From: Crambe crambe
Taxonomy: Eukaryota > Porifera > Demospongiae > Poecilosclerida > Crambeidae
Direction of reading: 5' to 3'
NCBI GenBank assembly: GCA_963924555.1
Contig: OZ004592.1
Coordinates: 2,170,001 to 2,234,000 of the forward strand
DNA: 64,000 bases
Below the pieces are notes generated by a model. That model was not told the DNA's origin. It worked only from the letters and a program-made list of their open reading frames with translations, and did no database searches. Made by a program: the position numbers and the translations under genes. This document shows, in pieces, positions 27,401 to 37,845 of the stretch (position 1 is its first letter; the number at the start of each line of letters is the position of its first letter).

Positions 27401-30400
27401 GAATACATTATAAGGAATGCATTACCTTCCAAGTCAGCACAAGGAACAGCAGGTTCACAGACTTTGGTGGAAGGACCTTCACTTATAACTTTTTCATCTT
27501 CATCATCATCATTACAAGGAACAGTAGGTTCACAGACATTGGATGGAGGAGGGTCTCTACTTATACTGTTTTCATCATCTTCAACAGTTGTATCGGAGAG
27601 ATCATCATCATTACAAGGAACAGTGGGTTCACAGGTATCTGTCTCTTTAGTCGTAGCTCCATTGGAGTCAGCACTAACAGAAATGGCTGGGTTTGGTTGG
27701 AAAGTACGGTTTGTGGTTTCTTCCTTCTCAGCAGCAGTCAAGTGGGAGGAAGAAGTACCAGCAGCTGCTACATCACTTGTAGCATTTTTACTCTTACAAT
27801 CTTCTTTCCTATTCGCGTCTTTCTCATCTTCTTTTAACATGGGCTTCTCCTTCACACCTGTCCTCACTTTACCATCTGGTTTTTCCTTCTCCCCACCTCC
27901 GTCTTCTTCTCCCTCCTCATCTTCGACATCAGAGTCCAGTTTATAGGCAATAGTTGGCTCCACGTCCATTGCAGCAGTCCCACCCCGACCCTCACTCCCT
28001 GCTTCTTCCTCAACGTCAGTATCGTCATCATAACCAGCAGATGCAGTATCAGCACTTGCAGATAAGGATTTGACTTGTCTCTGTTCTTTTGCAGCTGCAC
28101 TGTCCCCTGGAGAGACAGAATAACTCAATGTACTTATATTTAGATATAACTTCTACCCAAGCCTCACTCAAGACAAGATTGTGCAGACTTACAAAGAAGA
28201 AATATTAACAAACTTACATAAACATGTCATGTAAGATACTGTATAACATAGCTACATGAACTTTGGACAGTTTTGCTCTTGTAGCTACTACATACAGTAA
28301 TCACCTTGTTACACCTTGTTACACATTGTTACACATCATAGTCTAAGACAGTTTATCAGGAACAAAAGAAATTTGAAGGGCTGCATTCAGGGAAAAACTT
28401 TGTAATTTTTTTCCAATGCCAGAAGATGACATCACAATAATTATTCCCTTAGGGACACAATCCCCCTTTGTTTACTGCAGCTTCCCCACATGAATGTCAT
28501 ATCAATGCCGTACCCATTGGTGAGACCACAGGTGTGTGTCGGTTTGCCAAGAGGGGCGGGGATGAAGATCTGGTGGTGTTGCTACTCTCCTCTTCCTCAC
28601 AATCACCTACAGAGAATGATAAATAAACAAGTCAGCAGTCGGAAAAAATTAATCATAAGGAAATGCCTTATTGACCATACAAGTCATAGCAATAATGGCA
28701 CATTCCCATCATATTATTGAAAGCAATACATTGGCATATCATAAAATAACAGATAGAGAAAACACATGTAGTTAGTTAGTTAGTACAAGGAAATGACCTA
28801 TTGAAAGCAATACATTGACCATAATAACACCAGATGAAGAGAATGAGTGATATAAAAATGAAGCAGAATGCCTTTCAAGCTGAAACTGATACTATAATGG
28901 TGATGATAACTACACTGGATGAACTTTTGAATCGTAAGTTTTTGATATCTTCTTTCTCATTTTCTGACAACGCACACAACAGCAACGATTTACAAATTCT
29001 TCAGAGAGCCAAAAGAAAAATTCGGTTACGGAGATCACACTAATCCCAAGAAAGAGACCCAGCTGGCCTCCAATATCAGAGAGAAGAGCCACAAATGTGT
29101 AAGATACAGTCGTTATTACTGTTTCAACATTCAAACTCTCAAAATATGCATTAACACCAACCAAATTCCTCTGAATGTCCTGAATCTCCTCTTTCTCATA
29201 GTAGTATTCAGCTGGGATGGCAGAGTTGCTGTTAGAAATGTCATATGTGGTTGACTTGCAAGCAGAAATACAGGTGCACCCCTTCGGGATGAAGTACAGA
29301 ACTTGGATGCAACAAATGTGCTTGAGTTTGCATGGCTCAAGGTGTGCAAACTGAGATGAATTGGAGGAGAACTGCTCGGGAGCAAATAAGCAGTTGCAAT
29401 TTCTGGCTATTGCGGTATTGAGACAGTCCAAGGAGCATGCTGGAACTGAGTAACGAAATTGACCCTGGAGGTAAATGAATCCTGATGGATCTGTTTCTGT
29501 CCTGCAGTTACGCTTGGTAGCATCGGTGATATTCCGCTGAACCAGACCAATGAAAGCATTTCGACCTGGTGGTATTGAGAGACCCCTGTCCAATGGGAGG
29601 GGTGGTTCAGATTGGGGGTGAATGACGACTCTGATTCCAGCATCAAGTAAATACGATGAGACATATTGGTCCTGTTGTATATTCACTACCAGAGAGAGAC
29701 CTTGTCTGATTCCAGTTCCATTGGTTTGAAGAATGGGCTTCCGAGAGCCTCCATTGAAAGTATAACACAAACCAAAATTAGTTATAAGAGGTGTTATGTC
29801 CCGTTCTTCACACTCCTTCCCCAAGAAAGTGCAATTCAGGATAAAAGTTTCCTTCTGGTCTCCAGCATATCTAACTAGATGTTCTAGTTTAATTTCTCTG
29901 AAGCTTGAATTTGAGTTTGAAAATGCTTTGCATACTTCAACTTCTCCAGGATCATATGGATCAATGTTCAAGATGTCTGAAACATTCCCCAGAGGCACAC
30001 CTAATGCAGCAAGTCTATCATACCTTAACAGGTTTAGGTTGCACACTGTCACAGCAGGAAAATTGATGGGTTGTAACCTTTTGACTGATAATATAGTAGA
30101 GGTAGGACTGCTTGCCAACAACGTGATTCTGTCTAAGCAGTTTAGGAAGCAACCAACGGTGGCTCCTACAACGATGAACAACCAGAACAGTCTCTCTGTG
30201 ATTGGCTTGTTGCTGAAGATCCTCGCAATGCCATGAGCTGTTGTATTCTCAATGTAGTTCCTGAAGGCGCTGTAGTCCTTTCTGCACATTCTTTCAGTAC
30301 AGCTAATATCTTCTTCAAGTTCTTCTACGCCTTTTTCTACTCTTTTTTCCATACTCACCGGCACCACACGTATTACCATTCTTTGGAAACCGCTGCAAGC

Positions 30401-32374
30401 CCACTTTCATGCGCATGCGCAGCAACTCCGGAGTTGTACATGTACAGGGGTTTTCAGGTTGGTTGACACAAAATTTGCCGACTGTGCAGAATTAAATTCG
30501 TGCTCGCAAAATTTAAGATCATTGCATTTATATGACAGTATATTGTGCTCGCTTGAATTTATCTTGCACATGTGCAAATTCTACTGGTCAACCAACCTGA
30601 AAACCCCTGTACAGAGGTTTTAGGGAATCTTGCAAAAATTGGTCGTCAGGCCTCGGACCACTACGCATGCGCACTGCTTGAATTTTTGAAATTGTGCTCA
30701 GATTTGGAAAGGACTTTAGAGAAGTAAGCTTTGAAGAGCTAGCTAGTGACTGTTCTAGTATAGTTTTAACCTATTAGCATGCCATTCACCTTCTCCGGTG
30801 AGATTTTCGAGGCTCAAAAGTTGAGCATGCGCGAGAATGCACACTCAGCATTTTGCAAGATTCCCTAAAACCTCTGTATTTGTATGGTTGGCACATTACA
30901 GTTGCCATTTCTCCTCCACCCCCTCCAAGTACTTGGGCGAGCCTCCACACTATAGTACACAAGCGAGTCGATTTCGTTCGTTCGTACGTTCTAAGATTAA
31001 TAGTTTTTCTTTGTGACGATCATCTGGTAACTTTGGTTTTTCTCTGTGACGATCATCTGGTAACATTACATCACATTACATTTCGCATGTGCAAACTTTT
31101 TTTGACAAACCTGCAGCTTTATGCACATGAAGTAATCCAGCATGCTCAATTCGGATCATTAGGCTCTGCCCACAGTGAAGATCATGCAATTGGAGATCAT
31201 GCAATTGGAATAACAAGTAAGTTACCAACAAAGTGCTGACTGTGCATGTTAATTTTAACCCTGTTTGCATGTACATATAAAGATTTCACTAAGAAGAGCT
31301 CTTTACCTAGGTTGTATGCAAGTGTAGGTGCATACTCCATTTCTTCCTCCTCTTTTTCTTCATCCTCAAACCTCTCAGTGGCTCCATCATGCTTAACAAC
31401 TCCACACACACCATCACTGCTACATTGTTCTACTATGTAATAATACCAAAAAGTTTTAGATCAAGAGGAAGGACTAGACAACTTGATCAAAAAACCAAAA
31501 AACCAAAAAAACAACAACAAAAAACACCAAAAAAACAAAAACAAAAAAACAAAAATAGAACAACAACAACAATTTATAAGTATGTATAGGACACTCTCAC
31601 TCTGTAAGTTCCATGCCACAAACCTGCAGTGGTACTTCTTCCTCCACCTCCGATAGCACTCTCTTCTCCATCAGCAAGGTTGTAGGCCTGTGTCTGCTCA
31701 TATGTCTCCTCATCCCCATCTTCCTTCATATCAGGAGGAGGACCAAGGAAGTACTGGCACTTGATGTCTGCAAATGTGAGCTCACAGCCATCAGTCAGTT
31801 CATAGTAGGCATGGGGACGTAACTGGACCTGAAGTTTATATATTCCAATCTCAAGTGTCCTTACTCCAAGCAGGGGGAAATTAATACTATTGCAATGGGA
31901 CACAAAGAAGAGTTGACTGTCCACATTACTAGTTCACCCCAACTGTCCTATCCTCCATTTGCTGGATTATGCCAAAAATTATAACCTGTTAACATTTGTC
32001 TACTCACACTTCCTCTGTACGTTTTGTTCCTGCTATCGTTATCTTGCACAAAGTGAGTCCCTCCCTCCACCAAGATCACTGCATGTTTGCGCGACAATGA
32101 CACTGTCTCTATGGACAGGTCGCAATCCACACTACGACCAATGCTCGATTCCCCTGAGAACAGTATCACCATCAATGGTTAATTCAGATATATAACAATA
32201 CATATTAGCACCTTCATAAACAGGGTAGTCTGTCTGCTCCAGTTCCTGTTGGGCCATTATCCGGAGGTAGCCCACAGGCTGGGCATCAATTGGAATACTT
32301 TCACTGTCTTCTCCCGTCTCTGTGTCATCTTTCGCCACCATCGGCATAGTCGGAGCTATAAACGTCTCATCCAT
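24500..32374 (-). CDS. MDC1: Mediator of DNA damage checkpoint protein 1 homologue
   Basis: Eleven exons: 32212-32374, 32008-32153, 31624-31828, 31307-31432, 28514-28606, 27426-28106, 26154-27182, 25684-25922, 25176-25339, 24836-25114 and 24500-24608 (1077 residues). Residues ~35-145 form an FHA domain (IGRSVDCDLSIETVSLSRKHA). Acidic SDT-like motifs follow (AYNLADGEES ~155, PTLAYNLG ~213, DDDTDVEEE ~272, AYKLDSDVEDEE ~297), then three CEP[T/A]VPC repeats, an RGRGRG basic stretch and an S/T/Q-rich linker. The tandem BRCT at ~848-1035 reads KVMFTGVIDKAGEK...VRRTVKFLCCLSRG...GYKVHLTP, and the end is KRKRK. In vertebrates the BRCT pair binds phosphorylated H2AX and the SDT motifs recruit NBS1. 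Weak points are the acceptor of exon 4 (3-nt choice) and the last donor (3-nt choice). Intron 4 contains a channel gene. An E2F-like site lies 79-90 bp upstream of the ATG. Confidence 0.88.
25955..26102. repeat. Dispersed 'sawtooth' repeat in an MDC1 intron
   Basis: Short imperfect units such as ggacctctgaataacggaca and tgtcctttactggaggtttcactgtaa recur here and at 34256-34460, 43384-43512, 44590-44755 and 45060-45150. Some copies have inverted ends (cagtgaa...cctgt / acagg..ttcactg). No coding content. Confidence 0.5.
28910..30379 (-). CDS. DEG/ENaC-family sodium channel 1 (intronless, inside MDC1 intron 4)
   Basis: A single uninterrupted frame of 489 residues. DEG/ENaC subunits assemble as trimers into amiloride-sensitive Na+ channels gated by peptides, acid or force. 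Visible marks are the N-terminal gating His-Gly in NTTAHGIARIF, TM1 (RLFWLFIVVGATVGCFL), the post-TM1 FPAVTVCNLN, and a cysteine-rich ectodomain with GRNAFIGL. The pre-TM2 region reads VNAYFESLNVETVITTVSY, followed by GGQLGLFLGISVIS with the Gly-x-Ser selectivity filter in TM2. The tail is short and Cys/Lys-rich. The start may be ATG 30379 or the Met nine residues further in (MEKRVEK). A GCGCATGCGC palindrome lies 31 bp upstream, and two inverted-repeat elements lie just beyond it. It is transcribed in the same direction as its MDC1 host. It is the most divergent of the three channels here. Confidence 0.9.
   Translation of the reverse strand: MVIRVVPVSMEKRVEKGVEELEEDISCTERMCRKDYSAFRNYIENTTAHGIARIFSNKPITERLFWLFIVVGATVGCFLNCLDRITLLASSPTSTILSVKRLQPINFPAVTVCNLNLLRYDRLAALGVPLGNVSDILNIDPYDPGEVEVCKAFSNSNSSFREIKLEHLVRYAGDQKETFILNCTFLGKECEERDITPLITNFGLCYTFNGGSRKPILQTNGTGIRQGLSLVVNIQQDQYVSSYLLDAGIRVVIHPQSEPPLPLDRGLSIPPGRNAFIGLVQRNITDATKRNCRTETDPSGFIYLQGQFRYSVPACSLDCLNTAIARNCNCLFAPEQFSSNSSQFAHLEPCKLKHICCIQVLYFIPKGCTCISACKSTTYDISNSNSAIPAEYYYEKEEIQDIQRNLVGVNAYFESLNVETVITTVSYTFVALLSDIGGQLGLFLGISVISVTEFFFWLSEEFVNRCCCVRCQKMRKKISKTYDSKVHPV
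30441..30613. mobile_element. MITE A upstream of channel gene 1
   Basis: Perfect 27-bp inverted arms (30441-30467 and 30587-30613; core caggggttttcaggttggtt) enclose about 120 bp of non-coding sequence. It begins 62 bp upstream of the channel start codon and ends where MITE B begins. Confidence 0.75.
30611..30877. mobile_element. MITE B upstream of channel gene 1
   Basis: Perfect 27-bp inverted arms (30611-30637 and 30851-30877; core ttttagggaatcttgcaaaa) surround about 210 bp that includes an acgcatgcgcac motif. It overlaps MITE A by three bases. The arm sequence differs from A, so these are two families. Confidence 0.75.
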
Positions 32375-32452
32375 TACTGTCTAAGCCCGAGACACTAAAG
32401 CTTTTGGGTTAGTTTGGCACAAGTTTGAGCAGGCATATTCCTGCACGCATAA

Positions 32453-32464
32453 TTGGCGGGTAAA
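32453..32464. promoter_or_regulatory. E2F-like site in the MDC1 promoter
   Basis: TTGGCGGGTAAA lies 79-90 bp upstream of the MDC1 ATG and 54 bp from the stop of channel gene 2. It is close to the TTTSSCGC-type E2F consensus. In the duplicated copy (40621 onward) the same element reads tggcgggtagctaaag, split by four extra bases. Confidence 0.45.
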
Positions 32465-32517
32465 GAGCGGTTTTCTTACAGCAGCATAATAAAATAGAAC
32501 ACATACAAAAAAAGGTA

Positions 32518-34038
32518 TCAAACATTATCGGTTGTTTCTAGATCTTGTTTGTCAGCAGTCCTATACTGCTTTTTCCCCTTTTTTTTATCATCAAAATATT
32601 TGTTGATTCTCTTACCACAACATAATCGTTGATAGCCTTCATCTGCAAGCCATGTCACAAACTCTGAAATAGATATTACACTGACCCCAAGAAACAGACC
32701 CAGTTGGCCACCAATATCAGATAGCAAAGACACTGCACTGTAAGCTGGACTTGTGGTGAGGGTTTCCACATTCAGAGTTTCAAAATACACATTGACACCA
32801 ATGATATTTTCTGGCACACGTTCATTATCTCGACCCATGAAGGAACTGGAAACATAAGAAGCTGGCAGAGACGAATAACTGTTAAATGCTTGGTATTCAG
32901 TGTTACTGCAAGCACTTGGACAGTCACATGGAATATTAGCAAATACCTGACTGTTGATGCAACAGAGGTCGTGATAGGTACAGTTATCAACGAAAGAACA
33001 TCCACATTGTTTAATAATATTTTCAGCTTGGCATGCAAGGAGGCAACCTGTCGCTGAGTACCCATTAGCACGATTACAACCTGCATCCTCTCTTTTGTCT
33101 GTTATATTTCGCGTTGTGAGTCCTATGAAGGCATTCCGACCGGCAGCTACAGCTATTGCTCTGTCTATGGGCATAGGGAATTCATTTGGGGAGTGGATAT
33201 TAATCCTTACCCCAGCATCAAAGTACGAAGATGCCACATACTGTTCCTGTTGAATATCCATATATAAAGACAGACCTCGTCTAATGCCAGTTCCACTTGT
33301 ATTGTAAGTGCCATTCCTATTGAATATGAAACAGCGACCCAAACCAGTTAAGACCGGTTCCAATGTACAGTTAGAATCCAAAAAGGTGCACGACTGAATA
33401 AACACTTCTTCTTCGTGTCCAGCTCTCCTATATAGTGTATTCAGGTTAATGGCCGGTCCAGAAGTCACTATTGCCTTACATTGGTTTAATAAAGCTTGAC
33501 TGCCATCTGGAATGAAATTTATAACACTACGAACATCTTCGATATTACTAGTCCCTGTAGCATTGTCGAAGGTAATAATCCCGACATTTTGGAGACCATC
33601 CATAGTCAAAGGATTGAGATTACAGATGGTTACAGCAGGGAAACTGATAGGCTGTTCTCTGATAATAGAAGTAGCAGTGGAATTCGGATTGCTAGCCAGG
33701 AATCTGATTCGATCTATGCAATTGTTTAGGCAACCCCCTGCAGCAACTAACACAATAATGAGCCAGAATATACGTAGGGCTACGTGCCCCCTGAAAATCC
33801 TCACTAAACCATGAGCGGTCGTATTCTCGATATATTCTCTAAAAATGGTTGTATCTTTACTCAACAATTCTTTTTTGTAAGAGAATTCTTCTTCTTCGTC
33901 CTCGTCATTGCTAGTGTCATTACTGCTGCAGTGATTGTCAGTGACAGCACGGTAGCCAATATCTTTCGTAGAAGAGTCATGAAGATCTGTATTCGAACTG
34001 TCCCCAACGACTAACGATAATTCTTTTTCTTGAGACAT
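32518..34038 (-). CDS. DEG/ENaC-family sodium channel 2 (intronless)
   Basis: An uninterrupted 506-residue frame from ATG 34038 (MSQEKEL). The N-terminal segment is acidic (DEDEEEEF). His-Gly follows in NTTAHGLVRIF, then TM1 (LRIFWLIIVLVAAGGCL), FPAVTICNLNP and a large ectodomain with about 18 cysteines and many N-glycosylation sequons (NCT, NGT, NAT). GRNAFIGL and VNVYFETLNVETL precede GGQLGLFLGVSVIS, where Gly451-Val-Ser453 is the filter triplet. The tail is Lys-rich. The stop is 143 bp upstream of the MDC1 start codon, so the two genes are arranged tail to head. About nine in ten residues match channel 3. Both reading frames are intact despite 9 kb of decay around them, which argues for selection. 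Gating stimulus cannot be read from sequence. Confidence 0.92.
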   Translation of the reverse strand: MSQEKELSLVVGDSSNTDLHDSSTKDIGYRAVTDNHCSSNDTSNDEDEEEEFSYKKELLSKDTTIFREYIENTTAHGLVRIFRGHVALRIFWLIIVLVAAGGCLNNCIDRIRFLASNPNSTATSIIREQPISFPAVTICNLNPLTMDGLQNVGIITFDNATGTSNIEDVRSVINFIPDGSQALLNQCKAIVTSGPAINLNTLYRRAGHEEEVFIQSCTFLDSNCTLEPVLTGLGRCFIFNRNGTYNTSGTGIRRGLSLYMDIQQEQYVASSYFDAGVRINIHSPNEFPMPIDRAIAVAAGRNAFIGLTTRNITDKREDAGCNRANGYSATGCLLACQAENIIKQCGCSFVDNCTYHDLCCINSQVFANIPCDCPSACSNTEYQAFNSYSSLPASYVSSSFMGRDNERVPENIIGVNVYFETLNVETLTTSPAYSAVSLLSDIGGQLGLFLGVSVISISEFVTWLADEGYQRLCCGKRINKYFDDKKKGKKQYRTADKQDLETTDNV

Positions 34039-34069
34039 CGTGGTGCTATGGTATTGATGATAGCTACCA

Positions 34070-34140
34070 GAAATAGCACCTCTCTAGCTCTGGAACTAAA
34101 CTGGAAGGAAAATTGGCGCGTATGAAACCAAGGGATGGTC
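34070..34140 (+). pseudogene. Remnant of the C8orf76-like gene's first exon (copy 1)
   Basis: The sequence from about 34074 (tagcacctctctagctctgg), through ggaactaaactggaaggaa to gcgtatgaaaccaag matches 42424-42486 of the intact gene with small indels. Exons 2-6 are absent downstream, so the gene was lost from this copy of the duplication. Confidence 0.65.
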
Positions 34141-34198
34141 AGTTTTTGCATAGCATAGCGATCAGCCACGGAACTTAATTCACTGAACGGAATTTCAC

Positions 34199-34210
34199 TG
34201 CGCATGCGCA
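34199..34210. promoter_or_regulatory. NRF-1-like palindrome upstream of channel gene 2
   Basis: TGCGCATGCGCA is a perfect palindrome 161 bp upstream of ATG 34038. The same 12-mer lies at 30410-30421, 31 bp before channel gene 1, and a near copy (tgcgcatgcgta) at 54487-54498, before caspase-like gene A. Binding is inferred from motif knowledge. Confidence 0.4.
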
Positions 34211-35450
34211 GGATCCATTTGGATATAAATTGTGGCTTCCTCTTCCTCTGAAACTCTCTCTAATGTAATTCACTGCAGCTCTATTCAGAACTCAATTTGA
34301 TGTCAGAGGGGAAAAAGTCCAGTTTCAACTTTACACATTACTGCATCAAAGACCTAGAGAGACCTTCCACCTGTATCCAGAGACCACCCTTCTATAATTG
34401 TGTTCCAATAGTGCCTTTATAATTGATTTGATGCTATGGGCAGGTTTCACTGTAATAGGTGCACACGATATTTTGTTAGCTAGTGTCCTTTTTGTGTGAT
34501 TTCTTATAAGTGCTATATTATGTACATTATGATCACAGGTAGCTAGCTAGCCAGCCATGTACTTTTTAAGTCACTTCCTGATTCCAGTTCCTATTATTGA
34601 TCCGACTCGTCATGGTTCCTGGTTAACCTCATACCCAGGCTCTGAGTTATGGGTATAGGTTTGGTAGCATAATTTTGAGCATAATAGCTAGGTATACTCC
34701 CTAGCATACCTAGCTACATGTATTAGGTAAAAAAAAATTGGCACAATTTATAGTACAGTTCCCATGCATGCAGCCACAAAGGACCTCAATGCTCAAAAGT
34801 GCTACTTGTACAACCTACCGGTATTAATTTTCTGCTGCTTTGGACTTGCATTATCAATATAGTTGTCACTCCTACTCCATGTAGCTAACTGCTGCTGACT
34901 AGTTATGCATAAATTTGTGACTCATTGACTATTAGCTATAGCTAGTTAATAACCTTAAAATTAATCTATTATTTTTATTTAATGCATAGCTATAATGAAC
35001 CAAATTATTGTGGGCATAGCTATAGCTAGCTTGAGCATAACTTGTGCACAATAGGAAATCACAGTAAAAAAAAATTAGCATAGCTAATTATTTATTTGGC
35101 TCAAGTTAGCTATAGTTAGCTATGTGGAGGAGTTCCTGATGCATGGATATCAACATGATTACTTCTTCAACTAGGTTTGTAGCACATGCTCACAGAGCCT
35201 AGATGCTCACAGAGCCTAGATCTGTCTTCTTATAATAATGGGTGCTATAGTGACAAATAATGTTGTAATACACTGATATCTGTTATTAGACAAGTCTTGG
35301 CGGGACATTAGAATGTCATGGAAACTAACAGACACTCCAAAAAGAAGGCAAACCTCAAATGCCTAAAAGAGTTTGGTAGTAACATCTCATAATTCACACA
35401 CACTCTAGCTACAACCAAAGGACAAAAGGGTGAGTCCCAAGTGTGTCCAT
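34211..35450. other. Decayed segment of duplication copy 1
   Basis: AT-rich, with many TAGCTA words. The 'sawtooth' repeat at 34256-34460 resembles 45040-45150. From about 35278 (gttattagacaagtcttggc) the sequence runs collinear with 45295 onward. No gene seen. Confidence 0.5.
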
Positions 35451-36279
35451 TATTCTGAGGTTCTTCTCTTTGTATACAGTATAGCCATTGAGAATCAGCA
35501 TATATGCAGGGCTGATAAAAAAATTGGCACTATATTGTCAAGATGGAGAGTGCATGTCTGTAATCATGAATCATGCAGTAGACCGTGAAAGTCATCAATG
35601 GTGCACATGGAATAGATGTGGCCCTCATTGCAGAGAAACTCCACTGCTTCTCTGTATGAGGAAGAGGAGTCATTCAAGTCATCTAGAAGGAAATACATTT
35701 ATGGTTGGTTACGAAGTGCTGGCTCAACAAAAATTAGCAAACTGGTCATTTCTTTCTAACTGTAGCTACATCATGCAGTGGCATTAAAATCCCTTGCATC
35801 AAAAATACTAATTATTGACAGCACTACATTTTGTACACCCACTGTTCACTCACCTGACTTTCGTGTCATGTTCCGGCTGTTTCACGGTGTCTACGACATC
35901 TTTGGTCTTGGTCATGAGGACAGTTGGAAATGACTGTGCTTGCTGCAATAGGGGAGCCAGACCACTGTTGTGTTGTGCACCTGCCTGGAGGACATATTGC
36001 CATAGGAGTACTCAAGCTCCTCCTCCTCCACTGTGACCCTCACTGCTGGAACTATTCAGGCTGAAATAAAATACAGGAGTTAAGTCATCTACCACAGAAT
36101 GTATACCCGTATAAGATATATCGAATCATCAGTTCTTGACCCGATATTTGAATGTTGTAAGTCATAAGTTAGCATTGAATCTATCATATTTACTGGTGGG
36201 TCTCTGGCTAATACCATAGCTACCATGCAACACTGCATGCACTGAGACATTGGCGAAGATTATGTGGATTTGGGGGGCA

Positions 36280-37845
36280 TGTCACGCAAAATCCGGTCCC
36301 CCACCAAAACCGGTCCCCCCGGACCAAAAGTAGCTGCCAAAATCAGTCCCCCCTTGCAAAAATTGGTCCCCTTGCGCAACCGTGCGCAATAATACAGCGT
36401 GCTCGGCTAGTTCTCTGTCATTTTTGGTGTCTGGCTGTGTCATGGATTCATGCTCTGAGACTGAAGAAGATAGAGAAGCTGTATTGGTGAGGGATGCGGT
36501 GTAATACCTTCAGAATGCTATTTACCCTCCAGGTAATGTAACTACTAACTAGAGTCTATTGCTAGCCATACAGCCAGTAGTAAATCAGCTTGAGATTGTA
36601 GATACCTATATCACCACCCATGCTAACGTTCTTTGTAGAAGCTACTAAGAATGAAAAGAGGATCATTTATAGAAAAGGCAGAGAGAATTATTGTGAGAAA
36701 GAGTGAAGTGTTTTTCAAGAAGAAAGGTGGAGAGCAAGTGAGTTATACTGTAAATCTGCATGCATACCTGCAATAAAAATGTTAAAATATAAATATGTGT
36801 AGCTACTGTCTCAAGTTGCATTTTGCTACAGGTGTGTTATATTTCAGAGAGGGAAGAAAGATTGAGAATTTTGGAGTCTTGCCACTCAGAGCCAACTTTT
36901 GGACACCTAGGGTTGAAGAAAACAGTGGCACGTATTAATGAGAGATTCATTTGGCCTGGAATCATAAAAGATGTTAATGAATTTGTGAGTTATAATTCTG
37001 TCTATAATTATAATTAATTTTATTCTGTGCTACCAGCATGCAAGCAATGGTCATAATATTAGCTATATCATTTTGGTGATGGCATAGGTTGACAAATGTG
37101 ACGCTTGCCAGAGGTGTCGGCACAACCATGCAAGATTAGAAATGACCACTCAAATTAGCCAGTGCATGCGAGGCCATGGTGACCAGACATTTTGAGATTG
37201 TTATTTTGAACCCTGTAGGTGGGTACAATTGTGGACTTTTTGCACTTGCATCAGCGTGTGCAATGGCCAGGACCCCTCGACTATCAGATTTGACGAGGCA
37301 ATGATGTGGCAACATTTGATAGATGGGTTGTCAAACAAACTGTTAATGCCATTCCCTGGGACCAGGAAAATTAAAAGGCGTGTGAAGAAGCTTGTACCAG
37401 CAAGAACAGAGGTGGTCAAGGTGTACTGCACATGCAGACTGCCGGATGATGGACACAAGATGGTTGAGTGTTACCAATGTAAAGAATGGTAGCTACCACA
37501 CAAGTTGTGTCAAGATTCCCAGAACATATATAGACAATCGGAAGAAGTGGAACTGTGGTAGATGTATAATAGATGTATAATAATTTTAATAATAATAACA
37601 GTGAGGCCATGCCCTATACTGTATATATATTTTTTCTCTTAGCTGTGTTGAGATTATTGAGTTGGGGGACTTACTTCAGTATGGAGGGGGACCATTTTTT
37701 GCTGCCAAATTTGGTCCGGGAGGGGGACCATAATTTGCTTGGGGGGACTGTATTTGGCAGCCAATTTTGGTCCGGGGGACTGATTTTGGCAGCTACTTTT
37801 GGTCCGGGGGGACCGCTTTTGGGGGGGACCGAATTTCGCGTGACA
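36280..37845 (+). mobile_element. Ginger1-like DNA transposon, defective, with 4-bp target duplication
   Basis: The 1566-bp element begins TGTCACGC and ends in its complement, with imperfect inverted repeats of ~75 bp (36280-36353 and 37774-37845) made of ggtccccc-type units. GGCA flanks it directly on both sides (36276-36279 and 37846-37849). Inside is a broken gene with an integrase HHCC zinc finger, the end of a Ulp1-like protease domain and a PHD finger. Ginger1 elements are known for Gypsy-integrase-like transposases, 40-270 bp inverted repeats, 4-bp target duplications and C-terminal Ulp1 or OTU domains. The published target specificity (CCGG or CCGT) differs from GGCA. The DDE catalytic core is absent, so this copy cannot move itself. 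Confidence 0.8.
36442..37589 (+). pseudogene. Degenerate transposase gene of the Ginger1-like element
   Basis: Exons 36442-36486, 36639-36737, 36832-36984 and from 37088 join in frame. They encode an acidic start (MDSCSETEEDRE), a basic linker, and the integrase zinc-binding motif with His pair CHSEPTFGH, FIWPGIIKDV and Cys pair CDAC. The frame then stops at 37193-37195. From 37219 GYNCGLFALASACAMA resembles the catalytic-Cys end of Ulp1-type proteases. A frameshift at about 37265 leads into PSTIRFDEAMMWQHLIDGL, and then a PHD finger (YCTCRLPDDGHKMVECYQC). The PHD finger is interrupted by a TAG and a four-base insertion at about 37490 before its last Cys residues. The DDE domain between zinc finger and protease is deleted. 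Confidence 0.75.

Noticed and set aside
27283..27946. + strand frames of 184 and 160 codons
   Set aside because: Antisense shadows of the acidic MDC1 exon 27426-28106; no splice logic or family similarity.
35488..36036. Possible second RPA2 winged-helix gene
   Set aside because: The exon equivalents have frame-breaking deletions and the OB-fold exon is missing, so it is a pseudogene.
36280..37845. LTR retrotransposon (Gypsy) remnant suggested by the integrase zinc finger
   Set aside because: Ends are inverted, not direct, repeats, target duplication is 4 bp, and there is no protease or reverse transcriptase.
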